Source: Novosphingobium ginsenosidimutans
Lineage (GTDB): Bacteria; Pseudomonadota; Alphaproteobacteria; Sphingomonadales; Sphingomonadaceae
Assembly: GCF_007954425.1 (NCBI RefSeq)
Contig: NZ_CP042345.1
Coordinates: 2,292,001 to 2,356,000 of the forward strand
Direction of reading: 5' to 3'
Length of the DNA stretch: 64,000 nucleotides
Below the pieces are notes generated by a model that ran no database searches, was not told where the DNA came from, and was given only the letters and a program-made list of their open reading frames with translations. The first letter of the stretch is position 1. Each line of letters begins with the position of its first letter. Positions 58,201-64,000 of the stretch are shown piece by piece. The translations under genes were made by a program, and so were the position numbers.

Positions 58201-58765
58201 TGAGGACCTGGCGACCGATCCTCCATTCCCGCCGGGAGCGGGGCAGGCGGCTGCGCGTGGTGTCCTGCTACACAAGCTGCTCGAACGGCTGCCCGAACTG
58301 CCGGTGCCCGACCGCAAGGCCGCGGCTGAGGCCTGGCTGGCAAGGAACGGCGGAGATTTCACCGCGCCGGAACGGGCCGACATGGTCCGCTCGGCGCTGA
58401 CCGTGCTCGCTGAACCGGCCTGGGCTGACCTGTTTGCACCGGGCGCGCTGGCCGAAGTGCCAATCGCCGCGACGGTCGGCGGGCAGGTGGTGGTTGGAAC
58501 GATCGACCGAATGGTGGTCCTGCCCGACCGGATCCGCCTGGTCGATTTCAAGACTGCGCGGCGTCCACCCGAAAGCCTTGATGCCGTGCCGGTCTCGATC
58601 CTGCGCCAGATGGCAGCCTATGCCGCCGCGCTGGAGGCGGCCTATCCGGGCCGGACGGTTGAGGCGGCGCTGCTTTACACGCAGGCTCCGCGTCTGCTGG
58701 CCCTGCCCGATGATCTGCTGGCCGTTCACAAGCAGGCATTGCTGGCCGCGCAGGAAAGCTTTTGA
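55292..58765 (+). CDS. addA: Double-strand break repair helicase AddA
   Basis: UvrD-like helicase plus nuclease subunit of AddAB. The 1157-residue protein has Walker A SASAGTGKTQVLSARVLRLL, motif Ia CLTFTKAGATEMAAR, motif II HILVDEAQDTNAAQW, motif III VGDYKQAIFRFQGT, VRVMTVHGSKGLQAPIV and LLYVAMTRAEEALFIGG. The C-terminal nuclease contains GTIDRMVVLPDRIRLVDFK with the active-site aspartate and lysine. It ends 66 bases before trxA, a common synteny. Confidence 0.95.
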   Translation: MSRVFPLTHEQRPAVEPSEVVWLSASAGTGKTQVLSARVLRLLLEPAVQPDQILCLTFTKAGATEMAARINEVLARWVRLDATTLAKELLAIGADHGPDTVARARKLFAAVLDCPGGGLRIDTIHAFAQWLLAAFPNEAGLLPGVKAMEDRDKDLLLREVLADLLLVAERTNDAPTLDALARLSVRMGPEKVPAWLLRCAAAREAWEGPGGWQPPMKDGVHRLLGLPADAGPGDLLYLCSNGVFDTEALECCLSAYSAWSAATGTKVSALIRDWLESGPTERLAGLDALHKELFGKEGQIKNLKSLVKLESGIEEAAFAVFDSSMAVQERRALLELVDFLVPALEVGRKFALAWEAAKARAGFIDFDDQIRQAAQLLTRNDLSEWIRYKLDRQFDHILVDEAQDTNAAQWQIIGALTDEFFAGQGARDDKLRTLFVVGDYKQAIFRFQGTSPENFAKAKARVDDMMRDAAANLAEQRSGGAGRTLQDLDLGQSFRTARAILEFVDQAIGLVGHEGLGLATPPEPHVGQERPGQVTLWRVIGGESSDGEEGEAADEGAEGWLSRGDRQMAERIARQVRDWLDHGFPLVKGEAEGKARRATAGDVMVLVRKRKELAGLIVARLHAAGVPVAGVDRLRLATPLAVRDLMAALRFAVQPGDDLNLACLLVSPLLGWSQDDLLRWGWRPEGVGLYEHLRKSRGQPEVDRVWHQLGDLLRIADFEPPRALLHWILTGPWQGRKRLVARLGTEANDPIDELLSAAGAYAANEVPSLTGFIRWFDAGTSELKREAGKSRDEVRVMTVHGSKGLQAPIVILADAADNPARSRGSPVELEDPASGKTIPLPGLPQSQQLGRIADVITANAKAEMEEHWRLLYVAMTRAEEALFIGGALTAREKAPHADSWYARLAGLFDEADWVEDARWGATVTYGDAPAIAAPPKPGDGGELPLLPAWLERPVAAEPRPPRPLAPSSLGEDLATDPPFPPGAGQAAARGVLLHKLLERLPELPVPDRKAAAEAWLARNGGDFTAPERADMVRSALTVLAEPAWADLFAPGALAEVPIAATVGGQVVVGTIDRMVVLPDRIRLVDFKTARRPPESLDAVPVSILRQMAAYAAALEAAYPGRTVEAALLYTQAPRLLALPDDLLAVHKQALLAAQESF

Positions 58766-58831
58766 GCCAAGGCGATTGCCGAAGCGCGCGCGGCTACCTA
58801 GATTGACGAACAACCCTTCAGGAGATTCCCC

Positions 58832-59152
58832 ATGGCCACCAAAGCCGTTACCGATGCCAGCTTCGCCGCAGATGTGCTGGGTTCTGACAAGCCCGTTCTG
58901 GTCGATTTCTGGGCCGACTGGTGCGGCCCCTGCAAGATGATCGCCCCTGCGCTGGAGGAAATCAGCGAAGAATTGGCCGATCAGGTGACCATCGCCAAGG
59001 TGGACATCATGGAAAACACGGACGTTTCCGCCCAGTTCGGCGTCCAGTCGATCCCGCTGATGATCCTGTTCAAGGATGGCAAGCCGGTCGCCCAGAAGCT
59101 GGGCGCTGCGCCGAAGAGCCAGCTCAAGGGCTGGCTGGAAAGCGTTCTCTAA
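58832..59152 (+). CDS. trxA: Thioredoxin
   Basis: A 106-residue cytoplasmic disulfide reductase. The active site is FWADWCGPCKMIAPALEEI (WCGPCK), cis-proline in VQSIPLMILFKDG. The length and all family marks are normal. The ATG follows CAGGAGA. Its TAA overlaps the end of the convergent IMPase-family gene by four bases. Confidence 0.97.
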   Translation: MATKAVTDASFAADVLGSDKPVLVDFWADWCGPCKMIAPALEEISEELADQVTIAKVDIMENTDVSAQFGVQSIPLMILFKDGKPVAQKLGAAPKSQLKGWLESVL

Positions 59153-59952
59153 AGCGCGGCCATCCGCTCCGCCAGTTCATCCCACAGGGCCGGGCTGGCG
59201 GCGCCGATCAGGCTGGGGCGCAGGTGCTCATCGACCCGGTAGGGCTTTCCGTCCGGCCGGGCGACCTTGCCGCCAGCCTCGTTGAGCAACAGCACCCCGG
59301 CAGCGTGATCCCAGGCCAGGGTGCGTTCAAAGATCGTGATGTCGTTTTCGCCCAGCACGATCCGCGGGTACTGCTCAGCCGCGCAGCGTGGGATGTCGAC
59401 CAGGGTATAGTGCGGGGCGATGTGGGTCTTTAGCGCCTCGCGCCGGGCCGGGTCGGCAAAGACCAGCGAAATCGCGGCAATCGGCGGGGTCTCGCCGCTG
59501 GAGCGGGCGGTAATCCGCTCGCCATCAATCCAGGCGCCCTGGCCCTTCTGCGCCGTGCAGAAGCGGCCGCGCAGCGGATCGTAGATCCAGCCGCCGATGG
59601 TTTCCCCGGCTTCGGCCAGGGCGACCATGATCCCGAAGGGCGGCTTGCCGCCGGCGAAGTTGTTCGTCCCGTCGATGGGGTCGATAATCCAGCACAGCGC
59701 ATCGCCTAACCGGTCCATCAGCGCCGGATTGGCCTCGCAGGCTTCCTCGCCAACGATGGTCGCGTCGGGCAGGATCTTCGCTAGCCCCTCGGCCAGGATT
59801 ACTTCGGCTTCGCGATCGGCCACGGTGACCAGCTCGCCAACCGACTTGTCGATCACTTCGTGGGCTTCAAGCTGTTGGTAGCGCGGCATGACAGCACGCG
59901 CTGAAGCATCCTTGATGACCGCAAGGACCGCCGCATCGAGCGCCGCGCTCAT
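59149..59952 (-). CDS. Inositol monophosphatase family protein
   Basis: A 267-residue metal-dependent phosphatase. The metal sites are GEEACE, the WIIDPIDGTNNFAGG motif (family DPIDGT) and the C-terminal AWDHAAGVLLLNEAGG. It could be an inositol/other sugar phosphatase, a 3'-phosphoadenosine 5'-phosphate phosphatase, or a histidinol-phosphatase (HisN type); sequence alone does not decide. Its start overlaps the argJ stop by four bases, so they are coupled. Confidence 0.88.
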   Translation of the reverse strand: MSAALDAAVLAVIKDASARAVMPRYQQLEAHEVIDKSVGELVTVADREAEVILAEGLAKILPDATIVGEEACEANPALMDRLGDALCWIIDPIDGTNNFAGGKPPFGIMVALAEAGETIGGWIYDPLRGRFCTAQKGQGAWIDGERITARSSGETPPIAAISLVFADPARREALKTHIAPHYTLVDIPRCAAEQYPRIVLGENDITIFERTLAWDHAAGVLLLNEAGGKVARPDGKPYRVDEHLRPSLIGAASPALWDELAERMAAL

Positions 59953-61175
59953 GAGCGGTAATCCGCGTTGATCGAGATGTAGCCGTGGGTCAGGTCGCAG
60001 GTCCAGACGGTGGCGCGGCCATCGCCCAAGCCCAGGTCGACCTCGATCGAGATGTCCTGTCCCTTGAGGTGCGCGGCCACGGGCGCCTCGTCGTAATCGG
60101 CCAGCGGCTGGCCTTCGCGCGCGGCCCAGGTGCCGCCAAAGCCGATCGACAGCCGGTCACGGTCGGCCGGTTCGCCGGCCTTGCCCACGGCCATGACGAC
60201 GCGGCCCCAGTTGGCGTCCTCACCGGCAATGGCAGTCTTGACCAGCGGCGAGTTGGCGATGGCCAGGCCAATCTTGCGGGCGCTCTCGTCGCTGACTGCG
60301 CCGCTGACGGTCACGGCGATGAACTTCTGCGCGCCTTCGCCGTCGCGGACGACCAGGTGGGCCATCTGCCGGCAGACATCCTCCAGCGCGGCGGCAAAGG
60401 CATCGGCACCGGGGCTGTCGAACGAGGACAGCGGGGCATTCCCGGCTGCGCCGGTGGCAAAGGCCAGCACGGTGTCGCTGGTCGAAGTATCGCTATCGAC
60501 CGTGATGCAGGAAAAGGTCCGCTGGTTGGCCGCGGAAAGGAGCTGCTGGAGGAACCCCGGCTCAACCGCTGCGTCAGTGAAGATGTAGCCCAGCATGGTC
60601 GCCATATCGGGCGCGATCATGCCGCTGCCCTTGATGATCGCGCCGAGCGTCACCGTCCGGCCATCGACCACGGCCTTGGCCATGGCGCCCTTGGCGAAGG
60701 TGTCGGTGGTGCCGATTGTCTCGGCGGCGGCTTGCCAGTCGCACGGCTCGGCTAGCAGCGCCGCCTCGATCCCGGCCTTGGCCTTGTCCTTGGGCAGCGG
60801 CACGCCGATCACCCCGGTCGAAGAAACGAAGACCTGCTCCTGCGGACAGCCGAGGTGCGCGCTGACCTGGGCCATGATCGCCTCAACCGCCTCGCGCCCG
60901 CGATAGCCGGTAAAGGCGTTCGAATTGCCGGCATTGACCACCAGCGCACGCGCGTGACCTTGCGCCACATTCTGTCGGCCCAGCTCGACTTCGGACGAGC
61001 AGCATATGTTGCGTGTGAACACACCGGCGACCGCCGTACCTTCGGCCAGCTCGATGAAGGTAAGGTCGCAGCGGCCCCAGTCCTTGTACCCGGCGCGGGC
61101 GACGCGCGGCGTAACACCGGCAATTGGCGGGATCGCGGGGAAGGGGCGGGCAAGGGGCGAAACGGGGTGGGCCAT
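59949..61175 (-). CDS. argJ: Bifunctional ornithine acetyltransferase/N-acetylglutamate synthase ArgJ
   Basis: Transfers acetyl from N-acetylornithine to glutamate in arginine synthesis. The 408-residue precursor splits itself before the threonine of MATMLGYIFTDAAV; the preceding segment KGSGMIAPD is typical. Other marks: AVAGVFTRN, VNAGNSNAFTG, VSSTGVIGVPLP and DSDTSTSDT. It ends in DLTHGYISINADYRS, the family C-terminus. It is transcribed ahead of the IMPase-family gene. Confidence 0.96.
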   Translation of the reverse strand: MAHPVSPLARPFPAIPPIAGVTPRVARAGYKDWGRCDLTFIELAEGTAVAGVFTRNICCSSEVELGRQNVAQGHARALVVNAGNSNAFTGYRGREAVEAIMAQVSAHLGCPQEQVFVSSTGVIGVPLPKDKAKAGIEAALLAEPCDWQAAAETIGTTDTFAKGAMAKAVVDGRTVTLGAIIKGSGMIAPDMATMLGYIFTDAAVEPGFLQQLLSAANQRTFSCITVDSDTSTSDTVLAFATGAAGNAPLSSFDSPGADAFAAALEDVCRQMAHLVVRDGEGAQKFIAVTVSGAVSDESARKIGLAIANSPLVKTAIAGEDANWGRVVMAVGKAGEPADRDRLSIGFGGTWAAREGQPLADYDEAPVAAHLKGQDISIEVDLGLGDGRATVWTCDLTHGYISINADYRS

Positions 61176-61208
61176 GGAGGCTCCCCTAACGAGCCGCTGC
61201 GGCTCTGC

Positions 61209-62081
61209 CTATCCCCCCAGCCGCACCAACGCTGTTGGGGCGGCGGTGGTGCGCGGGGTTACCTTCCATTCCAGCCGCTGGCCGGTGGGGCCCGCGATGG
61301 GGCCTTCATCGGTGTTGTTGGCCAGGATCGTGCCGTCGGTGGTCAGGACCAGCGTGCCGTTGAGCTCGGGCAGTTTCAGGCCCCCGTCGTCCTTGTCTTT
61401 TGAGCCCAGCGCCGCGCCCATGGCGGCCAGCTGGCCCATGTTGGCCATCGGATTGCCCTGGCCGGGCTGGCCAAAGGCCGGGGCGTCCATCCGCACCGCG
61501 CCATCGGCGCGCTTGTTCAGCACAACAAAGGCATTGGCCATCGGGAAGCGTTCCATGGTCGGGAACTGGAAATCGTAATCGAGCCGGCCAGCAATGGCGA
61601 AATCGACCACGAACAGGCCATCGCCCTTGTAGACGACCGACTTCCAGCCGGCCTGGCGGCGCAGGCGGTCGGCCAGCTCCTCGGCGGCCTTGGGGCTGGA
61701 TGGGTCGATCCCGCCCAGCATGACCTTCATCATTTCCGCATCGCGCTTGCTCTTGTCTTCGGCAGACTTGCGGTCTTCTTCCCAATCGGCCTTCTGCTTG
61801 GCGAGCTCATCCTTGGAGCATTCGCGTTCGTCCGCTGCGGCATTGTCGGTGTAGCAGGGCGCGGCCTTGAACGGTTCCAGGTCCTTGGCCTTGCTGCCCA
61901 GTTCAGCCAGCTTGCTCAGCCCCAGCAGATAGATCTCACCGTTGTAGGAATAGCTGAAACGTCCGTCCTTGCGCAGGTCGATTGCCGACGTGAAGCTGCC
62001 GGGAGAGACGAAGCAGCCGCTCAGCAGCAGGGTTGCTGCCGCGACCAGGGTTGCGGCAACTCTGCGGGCATTAGTGATCAT
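61209..62081 (-). CDS. Lipoprotein of unknown function
   Basis: A 290-residue exported protein with a clear lipobox: LVAAATLLLSGC, with acyl-cysteine at about residue 23. The mature part has an acidic, lysine-rich helical segment (KDELAKQKADWEEDRKSAED) between two beta-rich regions, the second with RLDYDFQFPTMERFPMANAF. I recognise no family. ATG 62081 is chosen because it starts the signal peptide; the frame above it overlaps rlmB. It lies six bases after the rlmB stop on the same strand. Confidence 0.8.
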   Translation of the reverse strand: MITNARRVAATLVAAATLLLSGCFVSPGSFTSAIDLRKDGRFSYSYNGEIYLLGLSKLAELGSKAKDLEPFKAAPCYTDNAAADERECSKDELAKQKADWEEDRKSAEDKSKRDAEMMKVMLGGIDPSSPKAAEELADRLRRQAGWKSVVYKGDGLFVVDFAIAGRLDYDFQFPTMERFPMANAFVVLNKRADGAVRMDAPAFGQPGQGNPMANMGQLAAMGAALGSKDKDDGGLKLPELNGTLVLTTDGTILANNTDEGPIAGPTGQRLEWKVTPRTTAAPTALVRLGG

Positions 62082-62086
62082 GGCAT

Positions 62087-62893
62087 TTACCCCTGCGGAC
62101 GAACTGCCAGGGCATATAGCGCGATTGCTGCCGCATTGGAAACATTGAGACTTTCGACCGCGCCCGACATCGGCAGGCGGGCGATCGCGTCGCAATGTTG
62201 CGTGATGTTGTGGCGCATTCCGTCACCTTCGGCGCCCAGCACCAGCGCCACGGGGCCAGCGGGCAGGGCCTCTCCCAAGGTGGCCTTGCCTTCGCCATCA
62301 AGACCGATCCGCCAATAGCCCGCTTCGGCCATTTCTTCGAGCGCGCGGGCCAGGTTGACCACGCGGACCCACGGCACCACTTCGAGCGCGCCCGAGGCGG
62401 ACTTGGCAAGCGTGCCGGATTCGGGCGGCGAGTGCCGGTCTTGCGTGACGATCGCGGCGGCGTTGAAGGCGGCGGCCGAACGCATGATCGCGCCGACATT
62501 ATGGGGATCGGTCACCTGGTCGAGCACGACCAGCGGCCGGGCGGGATCGCCCTGCATCACCTCGTCGAGGAAGCGGTCTTCCAGCGCATCGCAATCGAGC
62601 ACCAGACCCTGGTGCGGCGCATCGCGGGCGACAAGGCGGGCAAGATCGGCCGGCTGGGCATATTCAACCGGGAAATCTGGCGGCAGCTCGCCATCGAGCG
62701 AAGCCACGCCCTCGCGCGTCGCCCACAGCTTGCGGTGATTGCGTTCCGGGTTCTTGAGCGCCGCTTCGACCGCATGACGACCCCACAGGCGCACGGCGCC
62801 GGCGCTGGCCCGGCCCGAACCGCGCCCGCCCTGCATGCGGCCCGCGCGGCCACGCAGGGCACGGCTGGGCTTGGTGTCACGATTGCGGCTCAT
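62087..62893 (-). CDS. rlmB: 23S rRNA (guanosine-2'-O-)-methyltransferase RlmB / TrmH family
   Basis: SPOUT-fold RNA 2'-O-methyltransferase. The 268-residue protein has a basic N-terminal tail (about 35 residues, RNRDTKPSRALRGRAGR), substrate-binding domain with LWGRHAVEAALKNPER, and the SPOUT knot motifs DPHNVGAIMRSAAAFNA, LVLGAEGDGMRHNI and LPMSGAVESLNVSNAAAIAL. RlmB is the likeliest member, but other TrmH-type enzymes cannot be excluded. It precedes the lipoprotein gene and lies 41 bases from tRNA-Tyr. Confidence 0.9.
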   Translation of the reverse strand: MSRNRDTKPSRALRGRAGRMQGGRGSGRASAGAVRLWGRHAVEAALKNPERNHRKLWATREGVASLDGELPPDFPVEYAQPADLARLVARDAPHQGLVLDCDALEDRFLDEVMQGDPARPLVVLDQVTDPHNVGAIMRSAAAFNAAAIVTQDRHSPPESGTLAKSASGALEVVPWVRVVNLARALEEMAEAGYWRIGLDGEGKATLGEALPAGPVALVLGAEGDGMRHNITQHCDAIARLPMSGAVESLNVSNAAAIALYALAVRPQG

Positions 62894-62934
62894 GTGGCGA
62901 ATCCCCTGCTGGTTATCGGGTCACTAGGGGATGG

Positions 62935-63020
62935 TGGTGGACAGGGCTAGATTCGAACTAGCGTACGCTTGCGCGGGCAGATTTACAGTCTGCTGCCTTT
63001 AACCACTCGGCCACCTGTCC
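62935..63020 (-). tRNA. tRNA-Tyr (anticodon GTA)
   Basis: Reading the minus strand, acceptor GGACAGG (63020 downward) pairs with CCTGTCC; discriminator A and encoded CCA end at 62935. The D region is TGGCCGAGTGGTTAAAGGC, the anticodon stem GCAGA/TCTGC brackets loop CTGTAAA with GTA at 62986-62984, and a long variable arm (class II) precedes the T-arm with GTTCGAATC. It is 86 nt with CCA. Confidence 0.97.
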
Positions 63021-63170
63021 ACACCAGTAAGCCGGTGCCGGGTTGCCCCGGAATGTGGCCCCCAGGGGGACCGTCCGGCCGAGAGAGCGCGCCTTTGGAC
63101 AAGGCGGGCCGTGCTGTCAATGGGCCAATCGACTTGTCGTGCGCCTTCGCGGCGGATAGGAAGCCGCGCC

Positions 63171-64000
63171 ATGAGCGAAATCACCCCCGTGATCTCGGCG
63201 ACGGGCCTCTATACCCCGCCCGAGACAATCACCAATGACGAGCTGGTCGCCAGCTACAACGCCTATGTGGAACTCCACAATGCCCGGCACGCGGCCGAGA
63301 TCGCTGCCGGCAAGGTGGAGGAACTGCAGCCGAGTTCCGCCGAGTTCATCGAAAAGGCCAGCGGCATCAAGTCGCGCCATGTGATGAGCAAGGCCGCGAC
63401 GCTCGATCCCGAAACGATGGGGCCGCGCTGGCCGGAACGCTCGAACGACGAACTGTCGGTCATGGCCGAGATCGGCGTGAAGGCGGCGCTCGATGCGCTG
63501 CAAGCGATCGGGCGCGATCCCAAGGATGTCGATGCGGTGCTCTGTGCCGCGTCCAACATGCAGCGGCCTTACCCGGCGATGGCGATCGAGATCCAGCAGG
63601 CGCTGGGCATCGAGGGCTTCGCCTTTGACATGAATGTCGCCTGTTCTTCGGCCACGTTCGGCATCCAGACGGCGGCCGATTTCATCCGCAGCGGCAATGC
63701 CCGCTCGGTGCTGGTGGTCAGCCCGGAGATCTGCACCGGCCACAACAACATGAAGAACCGCGACAGCCACTTCATCTTCGGTGACGTGGCGACCGCCGTG
63801 CTGGTTGAGGCCAAGGACATCGCGCCAGAGCAGCACTGGGAGATCGTCGGCACCCGGCTGAAGACGGTGTTCTCCAACAACATCCGCAACAATTTCGGCT
63901 TCCTCAATGCAGCCACGCCGGAAACCATCGGCACGCCCGACAAGTTGTTTGTCCAGGAAGGGCGCAAGGTGTTCAAGGAAGTGGTGCCGATGGTGGCGAC
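63171..64000 (+). CDS. Beta-ketoacyl-ACP synthase III family protein, 3' end cut by window
   Basis: A thiolase-fold condensing enzyme, 276 residues visible and open at the right edge. Start ATG 63171 follows AGGAAG. The sequence opens ISATGLYTPPETITNDELVA, carries EFIEKASGIKSRHV, and the catalytic Cys158 in DMNVACSSATFG. The next conserved segment is NRDSHFIFGDVATAVLVE. It is close to the PA3286-like FabH paralogues that use acyl-CoA from beta-oxidation, as far as I recall, rather than the housekeeping FabH. The substrate needs testing. Confidence 0.88.
   Translation, partial: MSEITPVISATGLYTPPETITNDELVASYNAYVELHNARHAAEIAAGKVEELQPSSAEFIEKASGIKSRHVMSKAATLDPETMGPRWPERSNDELSVMAEIGVKAALDALQAIGRDPKDVDAVLCAASNMQRPYPAMAIEIQQALGIEGFAFDMNVACSSATFGIQTAADFIRSGNARSVLVVSPEICTGHNNMKNRDSHFIFGDVATAVLVEAKDIAPEQHWEIVGTRLKTVFSNNIRNNFGFLNAATPETIGTPDKLFVQEGRKVFKEVVPMVA

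Overview
The window is a dense, GC-rich piece of bacterial chromosome, best explained as an alphaproteobacterium of the order Sphingomonadales (Sphingomonadaceae/Erythrobacteraceae type). The basis is gene content and order: a DivL-type kinase with tyrosine in place of the H-box histidine, the divL-tsaE-amgK-murU-addB-addA-trxA train, lepB-rnc-era, an ScfR-controlled propionyl-CoA pathway, and two REP-like palindromic elements. I cannot name a genus. No transposase, phage gene, plasmid gene, rRNA or CRISPR array is visible. Almost everything is chromosomal core or lineage-specific metabolism.

Layout. 1-6.0 kb: murI (cut by the left edge), plsY, dprA, two unknown proteins and topA. 6.0-7.9 kb: three small genes (one a stand-alone receiver) and a fatty-acid-hydroxylase-type membrane enzyme. 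7.9-10.5 kb: lepB-rnc-era on the minus strand. 10.6-15.3 kb: pgi, glutathione reductase and two NAD(P)-dependent oxidoreductases. 15.3-24.7 kb: the propionyl-CoA to succinyl-CoA module (ScfR-type regulator, pccB, a small membrane protein, epimerase, enoyl-CoA hydratase, GST, mutase, pccA), with repeated half-sites in the divergent regulator/pccB gap. 24.7-33.5 kb: an accessory-looking stretch (DUF488, cyclase, thioesterase, POT transporter, outer-membrane channel, SDRs, MAPEG and a BciA-like 8-vinyl reductase). 33.5-40.6 kb: aroK-aroB, a secreted protein of unknown function with a tiny upstream ORF, xerD, accA and an M48 protease. 40.7-46.0 kb: two Flp pilins, mutT, tRNA-Arg, phospholipase D, folE, a thioesterase, DUF3147, a peroxiredoxin and a secreted protein. 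46-59.2 kb: ahcY behind a strong palindrome, divL, a REP-like element, then the tightly overlapped tsaE-amgK-murU-addB-addA run and trxA. 59.1-64 kb: an IMPase-family protein, argJ, a lipoprotein, rlmB, tRNA-Tyr and a FabH-family synthase cut by the right edge.

How the genes fit together. The 15-25 kb block should feed odd-chain and branched acyl-CoA into the TCA cycle under one acyl-CoA-responsive regulator. MurI and AmgK/MurU make or recycle peptidoglycan precursors. DprA, XerD, AddAB and TopA handle DNA. Points most worth following are the BciA homologue (a hint of bacteriochlorophyll synthesis elsewhere in the genome), the Tyr-for-His DivL, an SDR lacking the YxxxK catalytic pair, and operator-like palindromes in front of pccB, the thioesterase/cyclase pair, an SDR and ahcY.

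Gene functions come from recognising family motifs in the translations. No database search was run.
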